Positions 45,958 through 57,372 of a stretch of 64,000 bases of DNA are shown here, one piece after another. Each line of letters starts with the position of its first letter. Within the stretch, counting starts at the first letter, position 1. The stretch spans positions 19,930,406 through 19,994,405 of the forward strand of contig JAJKFL010000004.1 of assembly GCA_021186555.1 (NCBI GenBank), in the 5' to 3' direction. A model generated the notes under the pieces. That model saw only the letters and a list, made by a program, of their open reading frames with translations. It was not told the origin of the DNA and searched no databases. A program made the translations under genes and the position numbers. This DNA is from Reticulitermes speratus. Lineage: Eukaryota > Arthropoda > Insecta > Blattodea > Rhinotermitidae.

Positions 45958-47241
45958 CCTTTATAAAATAAAAGAATAAAGAGCTATCGACACAACTATA
46001 TTATCTATAGTATTTATTTATGCAACATGTTTCAACTACAAAGGGTCATCTGCAGGCTAAAATACTTAAAAAAACACAAAAGAAGGTTATATACAATTGC
46101 ATTATATTCAATTGAGACCGCAGTTGTTACAGTGTTTGAAAGTACATATTGCTGTTTCCGGTATATAAGTTGAAGTATTAATTAAGTAACAAAATAGTTA
46201 TAAACTATTCTTGGTTTTTCGTGGTGTTGTAACGTAGTATATTGGAGGTAGTGTGGAAATCTTAAATGTGTTTGTGTGCCTTGTTATGTTATTAATGCAG
46301 GTTGTGTGCCTTGTTATGTTATTAATGCAGGTTGTGTGCCTCGTTATGTTATTAATGCAGGTTGTGTGCGTTCTTATGTTATTAATGCAGGTTGTGTGCC
46401 TTGTTATGTTATTAATGCAGGTTGTGTGCCTTGTTATGTTATTAATGCAGGTTGTGTGCCTTGTTATGTTATTAATGCAGGTTGTGTGCCTCGTTATGTT
46501 ATTAATGCAGGTTGTGTGCCTCGTTATGTTATTAATGCAGGTTGTGTGCCTTGTTATGTTATTAATGCAGGTTGTGTGCCTTGTTATGTTATTAATGCAG
46601 GTTGTGTGCCTTGTTATGTTATTAATGCAGGTTGTGTGCCTCGTTATGTTATTAATGCAGGTTGTGTCGTTCTTATGTTATTATCAGGTGTGTGCCTTGT
46701 TATGTTATTAATGCAGGTTGTGTGCTGTTATGTTATTAATGCAGGTTGTGTGCCTTGTTATGTTATTAATGCAGGTTGTGTGCCTCGTTATGTTATTAAT
46801 GCAGGTTGTGTGCCTTGTTATGTTATTAATGCAGGTTGTGTGCCTTGTTATGTTATTAATGCAGGTTGTGTGCCTTGTTATGTTATTAATGCAGGTTGTG
46901 TGCCTTGTTATGTTATTAATGCAGGTTGTGTGCCTCGTTATGTTATTAATGCAGGTTGTGTGCCTTGTTATGTTATTAATGCAGGTTTCTATTCGTGTTT
47001 TATAGGAGAGGTTGCAAGATATTCGCGTCAGGCTGGTATCGGCCTTCGTACGTGTCATTCCTCTCGTTGCTCAGGGGGTACTCCTCGATTAATGACTACA
47101 ATACAATTGTATATACCCCTTGTATGTGTTTTAAGGTATTTTAGCCTGAAGATGACACTTTGTGGTTGAAACATGTTACAGAAACAAATAATATAGATAA
47201 TATAGTTGTGTTAACGGCTGTTTGTTCTTTTATTTTTTAAA
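45958..47241. mobile_element. 1.3-kb inverted-end element enclosing a 30-bp minisatellite
   Basis: Ends 45958-46068 and 47129-47241 are inverted copies. Complemented left reads TATTTTAGCCTGCAGATGAC, GTTGAAACATGTTGC, ATAGATAATATAGTTGTG; right reads TATTTTAGCCTGAAGATGAC, GTTGAAACATGTTAC, ATAGATAATATAGTTGTG. Both carry the CTGAAGA..GAAAC core. The 24-copy minisatellite at 46271-46984 fills most of the interior. No real coding region. Confidence 0.8.
46271..46984. repeat. 30-bp minisatellite, ~24 copies
   Basis: Unit GTTGTGTGCCTTGTTATGTT then ATTAATGCAG. CTT/CTC alternate at one site. One damaged block (46661-46744) has units of 27, 29 and 28 bp. Because 30 is a multiple of 3, several frames stay open on both strands, giving spurious proteins of up to 297 aa. 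Confidence 0.97.
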
Positions 47242-48439
47242 TAACATAACGGGATGGTAAACTAAAATTAACCTTTACATACGAACTAGTGCGGTAAGTT
47301 GGAAATGAATTCACCTGTGTATATTTGTTGCAAGGAAAATGTATAATATTAAACATTACAATATTCGTCCTTGTTATTCCTAGCACATATGTTACCTTGT
47401 GAAACACGTAGACCTAACTGGAAATACTTCCTTTCCTTATATCGAAAAATTTTATGTAACTACTCCTGATCACATGTTACAAATTCATTTATTCAAAATC
47501 CTTACACACTTCTCTCTTCACGTATCTCTATGGCACCATGCATGGCTAGCATGTCCTCATATGCACCACCTTTACTGTACGCTTAAATATACCAGTAACA
47601 TTCACCGTATATTTTTCAGTGCCTGGTGATAAACACCAGCTTTGTCTAACGCGCCAGTCAGAATAAACACTTTTTTTTTCATTCCACCGAAAAATGGAGT
47701 CGAACAAACCTCATGCCAAACTTCACATGGTTAATTCTTTCCAACTCGTTTCGTATAAACTTTCTTGCATTCGGTCTTTGTGACCGATGCAGGTAATAAA
47801 TTGCCGATAAATAAACTAAGAAACATAATTATTGAAGTTTTTGAAAAGAAATGGAGTTTACGTCATACCTTTTCTTTGAGGTAATCAGTATACCCTCCAT
47901 ACACGCTACTGTATCAATAATGTATGTTAATGGATGCCTAGTCTTCCAGGAGAGATGCGGATGACGTTAATAAATAAATAATTTTAGCTCTGTTGTGACG
48001 TAGCATAATTAGGCCTAGAACGCATTTGGTTAAATTTTTATTCTTATAGGATAACAGGCACTGACATGGAGATTTATTGAGTGGTGTGAAAGTTCTTTGT
48101 TGATATCGGGTTCCTTGTTTTGTCGGTTATTTTGAAAGTTACTGAGGAAGAAAACTGTTATTTGAAATTAATTTAGGATCTTTTCAGTGAACTTCGACCA
48201 CAGGTCTGGTTTTTTACATCACGCGGTCATTTTCACCAGTTCCTTCGATTTTTGACATATTTAAGAACATCATTTGCCGCGAAGAATTTGTGGATGTCCT
48301 TGTAATTTATACTTAATGATAACTAAGAAGTCCTGCGTCTAATTATACATACATATCTTTTTTATGATGGGCTGTGTATAGAGAAAAATTGTCATTTCAA
48401 CTTTGGCCTTTAGGATGGTTACGAATAAGGATAAGGTGC
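47242..48439. other. No gene seen
   Basis: AT-rich; longest frame 76 aa at 47399. Confidence 0.55.
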
Positions 48440-48715
48440 CCTGGTAGTGTAGTCACTATAGTGGCTACACTACGGGCTGGACGACTATAGTGGGGTTCGA
48501 ATCAATCAATTCTCCAAAACGTCCAGACCTGCTCTGGGGCCCACCCAGACTCATATTCAGTGTGTACCCTGGCCTCTTTCCCTGGGGATAAAACAGCTGG
48601 GGCATGTGGCTGAACACTTAATTCCATCTAATGTCAGGTTAAGAATGAAGGGAGCTATATCTTCACTTTCCCTATATGCTTTCATGGCGTGTATAGGGAC
48701 AAATTAGCCTTCACT
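48440..48715 (+). mobile_element. SINE S3, full length
   Basis: Head CCTGGTAGTGTAGTCACTAT (box A-like) with box B GGGGTTCGAATC, core AACGTCCAGACCTGCTCTGG, TCCATCTAATGTCAGGTTAA, and the tail CCCTATATGCTTTCATGGCG followed by TGTATAGGGA, a self-complementary hairpin. Confidence 0.85.
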
Positions 48716-48862
48716 TCTGTACGAATAAGCATAAATTCGCCGGCAAATATTCGGGTAAATCCAAAAAATCAGAGTTAATCGATATCAAACGCTTAGTTTC
48801 AAATAAATTGAGAACGCGGATAATATCTGTATTATACGTTTATTTGTGCATTTCGTTTAGAG

Positions 48863-49033
48863 CAGGGGCGTCCAACCTTTTCATTGCGACGGGTCACATC
48901 CGTTACTGTGGGCCGGTTCGCTTGCCTACACGTGGAAAAATAACTATGTGGTATACCTTACCGCCTAAATTATTGTGTAATTTTTATAGTATGTACGTAA
49001 TTTACAAATGTGGCCGCGGGTTGGAGACCCATG
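48863..49033. mobile_element. Short hAT-type MITE
   Basis: Starts CAGGGGCGTCCAACC and ends, complemented, CATGGGTCTCCAACC, with GGCCG motifs just inside both ends. Flanks GTTTAGAG (48855-48862) and GTTTAGAA (49034-49041) match at 7 of 8 positions. At 171 bp it is a non-coding derivative. Confidence 0.8.
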
Positions 49034-49041
49034 GTTTAGAA

Positions 49042-50370
49042 CGTGCTTGGTATCAAAGGAGAACGTGATTTTCAAAGTTACGAAGTCACGAAAGATTAAA
49101 ATGACAAATTAAAATTGTACCTGTGCGTATTGAACAAATTAAGTACCGCCATGAAGTTTAACGGGGAAGTGGATTTACGGCTGCACGTGTTCTTAATCTC
49201 CTCTTTTACGTTGACTTGTGTGGTGAGCTTTAAGAACCGGCCGCTTTGCCCTCGGTGAGCCTCTGTTACCCAATTAACATGAAGATGAGCTTTAAACCGG
49301 TTTGGTCGTCGTGTTTAAAAGAAAAATATATTTAATCGCCCAGAACAGAACCTCAGTTCGCCGGTCTTCCAGCCAGTAGTAGTCACTGCACTCACTGACC
49401 TACGTTGTAAAATAAATACGCTTAAAAGTTATGACTTTTTTTCTCGTCGTCACCTTTCACGTCCCTCATTACACTTCACAACGTGCACGCGGAAATTGTT
49501 ACGTTACTGTCACAAACTAAATTTATAGTCGCTAATACGAAACCGACAGCGGTCCGCGGACTACTGGTTGATAAACAGTACACTGCAGTAGCAAATCGAC
49601 AATGAATTTTAAAATATTACAGTGATGCTGGCTTGACCGCCGTTAACGGGACGGTGTAACAGCGCGGTTATTTGAAAGGCTGATGTGTCCTGAGAAACAG
49701 ACAGTTATGCAAGCTGTGAAATTTTCACAGGGTTGCCGGTGAAAATTCTAGTCTTTCGGAATGTGACGCCGTTTATTTAGTATGTACTGTGTCTTATCTC
49801 AGAAGGCTGGAACTTTTAAATAAAAATTAATGTAAATGAAATAGATTTAAGTTTAATAAGTATCAACTACTCTCCATGCCAGTGACTGCTCAGTTACAGA
49901 TATAAAATAAAATAAATATCTTTTAAGCCTTTGTAATCGTAGTGTAAGTTTACGAAACTCATTACGAAAGTCACGATTTTCACATTTCTTAGGTTCGTTC
50001 GCCTGCGGAACTCACTTTTATCTCGGTCTGTCCTTCTGACTACATAGAACAACACGAGAACCACTGGATGGATTTTCTTGAAAACTGCTATTGGAAAATT
50101 TTACACAATAATTGTGGAACAATTTCATTTTTCATTTAAACTGGAAAATTTTAACCGAGTGTTTTCTGCTGGCATCCCGTTCGTAAATTGCTAAATATTT
50201 ATGGAGCGAAAAATTATTAGAAAAATATATAAAGGGAAACGAGGTGCGTATTTCGTATCCTATGAAGTTTAACCTTATTTTCTGCGTGTCTGATGTAGCC
50301 TAATTAAATGGGAGAAGATGAATATTAATGCGTGTGATGCGCATGTCCCCGAAATAGTGTAGCATTGAAG
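49042..50370. other. No gene seen
   Basis: No frame over 60 aa. Moderately GC-rich at 49180-49320 without other structure. Confidence 0.55.
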
Positions 50371-51151
50371 TTTACTGCCTATAGGGATGTGCTGGTAGAA
50401 TTGTACTTAGAGGTACACTTTGTCAGGCAGTATGTGTCACATTTAATGCCTGTAGGGATGTGCTGGTAGAATTGTACTTAGAGGTACACTTTGTCAGGCA
50501 GTATGTGTCACATTTAATGCCTGTAGGGATGTGCTGGTAGAATTGTACTTAGAGGTACACTTTGTCAGGCAGTATGTGTCACATTTAATGCCTATAGGGA
50601 TGTGCTGGTAGAATTGTACTTAGAGGTATACTTTGTCAGGCAGTATGTGTCACATTTAATGCCTATAGGGATGTGCTGGTAGAATTGTACTTAGAGGTAC
50701 ACTTTGTCAGGCAGTATGTGTCACATTTAATGCCTATAGGAATGTGCTGGTAGAATTGAACTTAGAGGTACACTTTGCCAGGCAGTATGTGTCACATTTA
50801 ATGCCTGTAGGAATGTGCTGGTAGAATTGTACTTAGAGGTACACTTTGTCAGGCAGTATGTGTCACATTTAATGCCTATAGGGATGTGCTGGTAAATTGT
50901 ACTTAGAGGTATACTTTGTCAGGCAGTATGTGTCACATTTAATGCCTATAGGGATGTGCTGGTAGAATTGTACTTAGAAGTACACTTTGTCAGGCAGTAT
51001 GTGTCACATTTAATGCCTATAGGGATGTGCTGGTAGAATTGTACTTAGAAGTACACTTTGTCAGGCAGTATGTGTCACATTTAATGCCTATAGGGATGTG
51101 CTGGTAGAATTGTACTTAGAGGTGCACTTTGCCAGACAGTATGTGTCACAT
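50371..51151. repeat. 71-bp tandem repeat, 11 copies
   Basis: Units start TTTAATGCCTATAGGGATGT (first TTTACTGCC) at 50371 and every 71 bases, one unit 70 through loss of a G. Variants TGTAGGG/TATAGGG and GAGGTAC/GAAGTAC mark blocks. Confidence 0.96.
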
Positions 51152-51276
51152 CCTAGAAGACAATCGTCATTGTCGCTGTTATGAGAGGTTTAGTATAATA
51201 CTGGCCGTTCGTTGGTCTGAACCGAACGTACTCATATTACTATGAGAAAAATAAAGTATCTTGATATGTGCACTCT

Positions 51277-51333
51277 TCTGGGATATTACGTAGCGTCCAG
51301 TGTTAATCCTTTACCGACGTTTCGGGAGAAGTC
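51277..51333 (-). mobile_element. Half foldback arm
   Basis: TTCTGGGATATTACGTAGCG..TTTACCGACGTTTCGGGA matches the left arm of 1774-1964. The opposite arm is absent; the sequence continues directly into a transposase fragment. Confidence 0.65.
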
Positions 51334-51335
51334 TT

Positions 51336-51620
51336 GAACGAAAATTACGAAGGGAGGGCAGGAATATTTGGACTGTTGATTTGGCCACCTCGGTAACCCG
51401 ACTTCAGCCCTTTAAATTTCTTTCTGTGGGGTTTCACTGAATAGAAAGTGCATCATGGTGGTAAACCCAGAAGGAAGGCGTGAGTTACTGGAGGCCATAA
51501 ATGAAGCCGCTGTTGGTATCACAAACGAACTGGCCGCACGCAGAGACAGACATTCAATGGCATAAAGAATGGCGGAATGCATGTAGTTTCATAGTGGGCA
51601 TTTTGAACATGTATTGCAAT
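51336..51620 (+). pseudogene. Transposase C-terminal fragment, mariner-like
   Basis: One frame reads LNENYEGRAG, then WPPR-stop-PDFSPLNFFLWGF, the third catalytic block of Tc1/mariner-superfamily transposases. After a frameshift near 51450 another frame continues GRRELLEAINEAAVGITNEL and later FHSGHFEHVLQ, resembling the family's C-terminus. The 5' two-thirds is missing. The fragment abuts, at 51333/51336, a half copy of the foldback family (51277-51333), so one has interrupted the other. Confidence 0.65.
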
Positions 51621-51884
51621 AACCTTGAAACTTTAATGTTGCTTTAACCATTCAAGATGATGACATTTCAGGTTAGTTGATGACACATTTTTAATTGAGT
51701 ACCACAATAAGCCAGCGCGTAACTTGGTAACACTGTCAAGTGATCTGGCATGTATAGTTTGTGAGTCTTTTCTTGCTCCAGATGACCTGCAGAGCACTGT
51801 CCTGAAGACAGAGCAGTACTTTGGAAACTCCCTGTGTCTCTGTGTGTACGCCCACGCGCACATAAAGTTGCCTCTCTGCACACA

Positions 51885-52110
51885 ATGAAGGCATGTAGGG
51901 GAAGGGAAGGTATAGCTGGGTACTATGTGGAGGTGAGTGGTCACCTTCACGCTCCAGCCGCTTTAATCCCAGAGAAGATCTCCGCGGTGTGTCCATTGAA
52001 TAGCAGGTTGGGTCGGTCCCACAGCCGGTCTGATGCTTTGGAGACGAGAAAGATGTCTTGACCCTGCCGACAAGCGAATCACATTTTATGGCCGCCCAAC
52101 CCATAGCCTA
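51885..52110 (-). mobile_element. SINE S3
   Basis: Plus strand: GAAGGCATGTAGGGGAAGGG (tail), GGTGAGTGGTCACCTTCACG, TGAATAGCAGGTTGGGTCGG, CAGCCGGTCTGATGCTTTGG. The 122-aa minus frame 51736-52104 spans it and is not a gene. Confidence 0.78.
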
Positions 52111-52874
52111 GTCAATATGCCGACTCGTTCTGTGACGTGTTTGTGTGTGTATATGTAGGTATGTATGTATATATATAGTGTTTATTTTCAAAAATTAAGA
52201 ACGCGACGTTTGAGGCTCTCACACGGTGTTGCACACGTTTTAGGTCTTCTTGGGTGTGACGCTGTGCCGTTGGGTGAAAGCTTCCCAACCTTTTTAAAGC
52301 GTAGTGCCTTCATATTCAAGGGGACCCTGGAATATGAAGGGCTGAATGCTCAAAAATTGAAAAGTTTTACATAAATCTCGCCAAAAATTATAGCATCTAG
52401 TACTTTGAACTCGAATACCCCTTTTGTTGTGTTTACAACCATTTGCTACATATTTCGTTGATGCAATATCAGAACATCAGGTAAATCTTATTTAACAACC
52501 ACAAGAGTGGAACACACAGAAGGTACATTTACAACCATTACAATATTAACGCTTTAGGGTTACTGTACCTACCACTACGTTCAACATAAAAATTCTACCT
52601 TTTGCCCACAGAGTGCATTTATGTGTCTCTTACGGATGTCAAAACAAACAGTGATTGTTTCCCTACGCAGCATTAACTGACTGATTCTTTTAACCGAGTC
52701 GGAGTGTGCTTACTGCGCGGTAGGAACTGGAACTTTAAATGTAGTTCAAGGTAATCTTCGACTTTAAAGTGTATCCTGTATACACGTGAAGTGTATTATG
52801 ATAAATATGGTGTGAGTTCTGGTGGGATTCAGCCTCGTCCACGGTATTGTAATAGACTGTTTTAAAGCATTATA

Positions 52875-53196
52875 CGGCGATCCCTCATTCAGCGCGGAGT
52901 TGCGGGAGTGTTGGGAAAAACCGCTTTGCGCAAATTCCTTATTTCAAAAACAGAATTACATGAATGAAATTATGGACCCTCCCCCATCGCTTAATATGCC
53001 TACATTTTTGGCCATGAAGCATTTACACAGTACTTGGGCAGGTGATGATGCCACCTTGCGCAGTGGGTGAAAGAACAACCGCCCGCATTTATCCGCGTGC
53101 ATTTAAATTTGTCAGCCCTCAACAATTTTTTTCCGTCATATATTTAATAATTTTCAACTGCACTGGGGCAAAGCCGCGTTAGGCGAGGGGTTACTG
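52875..53196. mobile_element. Diverged TA-flanked pogo/Tigger-like MITE
   Basis: Left end CGGCGATCCCTCATTCAGCG and right end (complement) CAGTAACCCCTCGCCTAACG align at roughly 70%, followed by CGG and GCG/TTTGC-type blocks. TA flanks both ends (52873-52874, 53197-53198). An 82-aa open frame across its left half (52822-53070) is not considered a gene for this reason. Confidence 0.62.
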
Positions 53197-53198
53197 TA

Positions 53199-54374
53199 TT
53201 TTTTGGTTATACGTGTGTAATGAAGAGCGTAATATTGTTTATTTCCTTTCCTTATAAGTAATTTGGGGCGCATAATTTTGTAATCTCACCGACAGTTTTA
53301 ATGCCGAGTACGTCTCCTAAGGGGTCACCGTAAACTTTATCATCAAAGCAGTTAAGCCGATGAGACGGTTAGGGGCCACTGGGATTACGAGAGTGCATCG
53401 GTGTAATTTTCCTTAGCGTTGCGGCCTTATTTACTGAAGTACCTCAAAGCATAAGAATCCTCGGAGACAAAACCGACGTTTCTGCAATTCTAACAAATCT
53501 CTTCGGTTCAATCCATTTCACGCAAATAGTGTCACTGTATGCGACAGGAGATTACGTTATTGATTCCTTTACACGAGGCTTTTGTTAATGGAAACACAGT
53601 ACAACTAATCCATATGTCATGGTGATTGATGACTCGTCTTAGTGGGTTCACACTGGGTGGAGAGGAGCACCTCAGGCACCCTAACCAAGCGTCTAGACGA
53701 GCCATTCATGAAATTAGTTTAAAATTGATTAGATACAGACGAGAATAGGTTTATTGTTGTGTGGATTAGCGAAATACTTGAACGGATAAATGAAGGACTA
53801 AGAACAATAACACGGAAAGAGAAAACTCACTCTAAGCTCTGCTCGTTGAAATGGCATTGTCCGATCTCCGAAGGCATGCAATACGTGCATACTGACATAC
53901 GTGAGTATTTTCTTACAACACAAACAAACATACGGAATTATCTAGACCTACATTTGACCTCAGAAATCACACCTGTGGTGACAGGAGTTTTTATCACGTA
54001 GCCTACGAAGCAGATATATATATATATATTTTTTCTGTGGCATCTCGAAAACTTTTCTCCTTTTATATGACGATCAAACGGCCTGCACACATCCCCATGG
54101 ATTTCTGAAATTGACACCATCCGTCGCCATAACTGTTGCAGGTCAATAAATGTGTGAGGTTTCATCTTCTTCACTATCCGCAGACGATATGGGAAGCATT
54201 GTACGGTTGCACAGTAGGGCCATGATTTAAAGTCAAGAAAGGAATTAAACGTTCAAAGCATAAAGGTAGTGTATGTACCTCGTTTAACATTCCAAAACTG
54301 TGCAATTTGTCCACAACAGTGTATTTATATGAAACGGTACTATAAGGCATGTTTGAAAGACTAATTTAAATTGG
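53199..54374. other. No gene seen
   Basis: An 80-aa plus frame (53759-54001) and a 78-aa minus frame (53938-54174), neither recognised; (TA)n at 54011-54030. Confidence 0.5.
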
Positions 54375-55076
54375 AAGATGCTATGGAATGGAAATGAATT
54401 TGGGAAAAACTAAGGTAATGAGAATCTAAAGGCAACCATCCCCAGTACAGCCCAGTAGAGATTATGGAGGATCAGAAAGAACCGGACAACTTTTGGGTAG
54501 CATGATAACAAATGATGCAAGATGTACACGTGAAATTAAATCCAGAATTGCCATGGCAAAAGCAGCATTCAACAAGAAGACTCTTTTCACCCGCAAGTTG
54601 GATTTAAATTTAAGCAAGAAACTAGTAAAGTGCTACATCTGGAGCATAACTTTGTATGGTGCTGAAACTTGGACACGTCAGAAGATAGATAAAAAAATAC
54701 CTGGAAAGTTTTTAAATGTGGTGCTGGAGAAGGCTGGAGAAAATCAGTTGTACCGATCTTGTGAGAAATGAAAAAGTATTTATAGAATCAAAGAGGAGAG
54801 GAATATCTTAGATACAATAAAAGGAAGGAAGGCTGCCTATTGGTTACATGTTGCGTAGGATCTACCTTCTAAAACATGTTATTGAAGGATAGTTATAGGG
54901 AAGGACAGAAATGACAGGAAGACGAGGAAGAAGGCGTAAGCAGCTACTGGATGACTTTAGTGAAACGAGAGAATGCTCGGAATTGAAACAGGGAGCACAA
55001 GATCGCGCTCTGTGCAGAAGTTTCTTTGGAAGAGGCTGTGGACCTGCAGTAAGACAGACTACGGAATGAATGAGTG
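54375..55076 (+). pseudogene. Non-LTR retrotransposon (LINE) 3' end, reverse-transcriptase C-terminus, frameshifted
   Basis: This is the best-preserved copy of the LINE family in the window. The 54375-54420 region encodes a degraded MNLGKTKVMRI-like segment that normally follows the RT catalytic box. The open stretch 54493-54771 carries GSMITNDARCTREIKSRIAM and then YIWSITLYGAETW, the thumb-side sequence typical of RTE-like insect RTs. Near 54710-54716 the frame shifts: the next frame reads MWCWRRLEKIS, then hits stops at 54809 onward. At about 54915-55067 a further frame encodes GRRGRRRRKQLLDDF...GRGCGPAVRQTTE and stops. A short TGAATGA tail marks the 3' end at about 55070. The 5' endonuclease and RT palm are missing (5' truncation), so it is inactive. 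Clade assignment (RTE-like) is inference. Confidence 0.85.
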
Positions 55077-55800
55077 TATTTTTTTCTGCTCTAAGTTATT
55101 TCCGCAATAAACAGAGACTATTTCCCAAAATAGCGTAAATCGATGGGTCTTTTTTAATGGAGAAGGACTATGTTTTCTGTGAGGTAGAATTTGAATTTTT
55201 CATGTGTCATTTAGATTAACTTGACATTTTAAAGATCTAGTATACTTAGAATAGTCCACCACGTGCTGATTGTACTGCTATTCCGGTGGAGACTATGGCG
55301 CCAGTCCTGAAATCGTTATTCGTATAGTCTTTCCCGCCTGATAATATATGTCAGTCGATATTAATTTTAAAGTGACCAGCATGAATATTTCCTTCTGTAC
55401 CTTCCTTTTTCTGTAAGACCAGTAAGACAAACATTAAGGTCAATCGACCACTTTAGACGCAGAGACCAGGTGTACAATATTCTAGTCTCATGCTGTGAAA
55501 CCCACATTAACATTGTATCGGAAGATAAACTTTCACTCACTTAACGAGCGTAGAAGCAATGCGTTTAAAATTAGAAGCCATTAATTCCTACTGGAAAGCA
55601 TAGATTAAAGAACACAGGCTCAGCAGAGAACAGTAACTTACGTAAGAGTGACGCAGTGGTTCGCACTGGTAACGCGGAAACACGGCCACACTTTCTTCGT
55701 AGTCGTCACTTAAAACTGCAGCCGTTCTCTGTTGAATGGAGTCGGCCTGTAATCTAGTTTATTCGTGGGTGAAAGCGAGTCGAAGATCCTGGTTACGTCA

Positions 55801-55989
55801 GCGCAGAGTTTCTTGGTTTACTTAATGAGACATGTTTTTACCAAGTGTAAGCGCAGTCTTTTGCTTTACGTAATGGTACATATTTTACCACGTGTAAGCG
55901 CAGTCTTTTGATTTACGTAATGGTACATATTTTTACCACGTGTAAGCGCAGAGTTTCTTCGTTTACGTAATGAAACATATTTTTACCAC
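55801..55989. repeat. ~48-bp tandem repeat, 4 copies
   Basis: Units start GCGCAG at 55801, 55851, 55898 and 55946 and contain TTTACGTAATGGTACATATT and ACCACGTGTAA. TACGTA and CACGTG palindromes recur in each. Confidence 0.9.
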
Positions 55990-56117
55990 TCGTACTGTAC
56001 AGTTCTGAAACGTGCCCTCTTAGTTTAAGGGGGGCCGTAAGTTACAGATAGCTCCTAATGCAGTGCTGGGAAAAAATGTTTAGGACTAAAGCGGACGAAG
56101 TAAGAAGGAAATTTCCG

Positions 56118-56390
56118 GCCGTGGCCTTGCTGTCTAAGACGTAGGTCCGCGGCCACTCGGTTGCTGGGATCGCGGGTTCGAATCCCTCTGGTGTAATGGA
56201 TGTTCGTCTCTTGCTTGTGTTTGTTATGTGTTGTGTAGTTAGCGGCCTCTGCGAAGAGCTCATCACTCGTTCAGAGGAGTCCTACCGGGTGTGTATGTGT
56301 CTAATTGTGTGTGATATAGAAACCTCAACAATGGGGGGCTTAGGCCCCAGTCGGGCTGTGGAGCCACAAAAAAAGAGAGAGAGAGAAATT
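56118..56390 (+). mobile_element. SINE S2, diverged copy
   Basis: Head GGCCGTGGCCTTGCTGTCTA, box B GGGTTCGAATCCC, body with GCGAAGAGCTCATCACTCG and CAGAGGAGTCCTACCG, tail GGCCCCAGTCGGGCTGTGGA then AAAAAAAGAGAGAGAGAG. GAAATTT lies on both sides (about 56107 and 56385). It differs from the other copies at many sites and looks older. Confidence 0.82.
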
Positions 56391-56587
56391 TAGGATGTTA
56401 CATAACGAGGAAGTTTGTCGCTTATACAGGATACCTAACATTGTCAGGTTAATGAAATGTTGGTGGCTGCGATGGGCTAGGAATGTACGTAGATGAGGGC
56501 AGTGGACCATCGGTTTCTTAATTTGTTGGCTTCATTGTTACAGAAACCCTAAGAATTTTGGAATTTAAATATGTAATGCCAAAATAT

Positions 56588-56840
56588 GCCGATCCCAGTG
56601 GCCGTGCGGTCTAAGGCGTGGGTCTTCGGCCGCTTGCTTACTAGGATCGTGGGTTCGAATCCCACAGGGGGCATGGATGTCTGTCTCTTGTGTTGTCAGG
56701 TAGAGGTCTCTGCGACGAGCTGGTCCCTCGTCCAGAGGAGTCCTACCGACTGTGGTGTGTCTCAAATGTGTGTAACCATGAAACCTCGACGAAACGAGGA
56801 GGCCCAGGCCCATATACGGCTGTCGAGCCATAGAAAAAAA
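56588..56840 (+). mobile_element. SINE S2, complete with perfect 13-bp duplication
   Basis: AATGCCAAAATAT is exact at 56575-56587 and 56841-56853, defining both edges. From 5': GCCGATCCCAGTGGCCGTGC head with GCGGTCTAAGGCG and GTGGGTTCGAATCCCAC, the S2 body, GAGGAGGCCCAGGCCCATAT, GGCTGTCGAGCCATAG and an A tail of about 9. Reference copy for S2 here. Confidence 0.95.
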
Positions 56841-56957
56841 AATGCCAAAATATTCACTGACTCTCGGTGTAGATATTTTTCGTTATAAAACGTCATAACA
56901 TGTGAAAACTGATTCAGTATTATGTGATGCTGTATTCAGTATGTATGTGATCCTGTA

Positions 56958-57359
56958 ATAATAATAATAATAATAATAACCATGGCTCAACAGCCCTATA
57001 TGGGCCCGGGCCTCCTCTTGCCTCCTCTTTTCGAGGTTACTAAGTCGTGCGCATTCGTGGCAGTTGGTGACTGGTCAACTGGCCGCGCTACTGTTCTATC
57101 GATTCTGATGTGTCCGCCAGAGCCATCTGGCAGGCAGTCAGAAATGGAGGCAATTTAGCTTACGAAACATTTTTATTCATGCCCGTAAGGTTCTTTTACA
57201 TGCCGTAAATCTACGACATTGGACCGACAGCTTTACTTCCCCTCCGAAGGAAGTGGTGCTCCGGATTTTTATCACCCTCCATCGACCTCGGTCGGGGTCG
57301 AACACGCGAACCTTGGGTCCAGTGGCGAGCACGCTAACCACTAGTCCACCGACGTCGAC
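56958..57359 (-). mobile_element. Composite SINE: new tRNA-like head on an S2 tail
   Basis: ATGTGATCCTGTA is exact at 56945-56957 and 57360-57372, so this is one retroposed unit. Minus strand 5' to 3': head GGTGGACTAGTGGTTAGCGT (box A) and CGCGTGTTCGACCCC (box B) at 57290-57355; a body unlike S1-S4; then at 56985-57050 the S2-type tail CGAGGTTTC..GAGGAGGCCCGGG..GGGCTGTTGAGCCATGG; and a (TTA)n tail at 56958-56980. It shows that different heads share one 3' domain. Confidence 0.88.
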
Positions 57360-57372
57360 ATGTGATCCTGTA

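Noticed and set aside
46291..46984. Repeated splice-like CAG|GT junctions in the 30-bp array
   Set aside because: Each unit contains ATGCAG|GTTGTG, but this follows from repeat sequence; donors lack GTRAGT and no transcript evidence exists.
46276..47169. 297-aa open frame, the longest in the window
   Set aside because: Produced by a 30-bp tandem repeat whose length is a multiple of 3; other frames and the minus strand are open for the same reason.
51736..52104. 122-aa minus-strand frame
   Set aside because: Largely an S3 SINE.
52822..53070. 82-aa frame
   Set aside because: Crosses the left end of the TA-flanked MITE 52875-53196.
56588..56660. Functional tRNA-Leu gene
   Set aside because: Boxes A and B are present, but the acceptor stem does not close and S2 body and A-tail follow; it is a SINE head.
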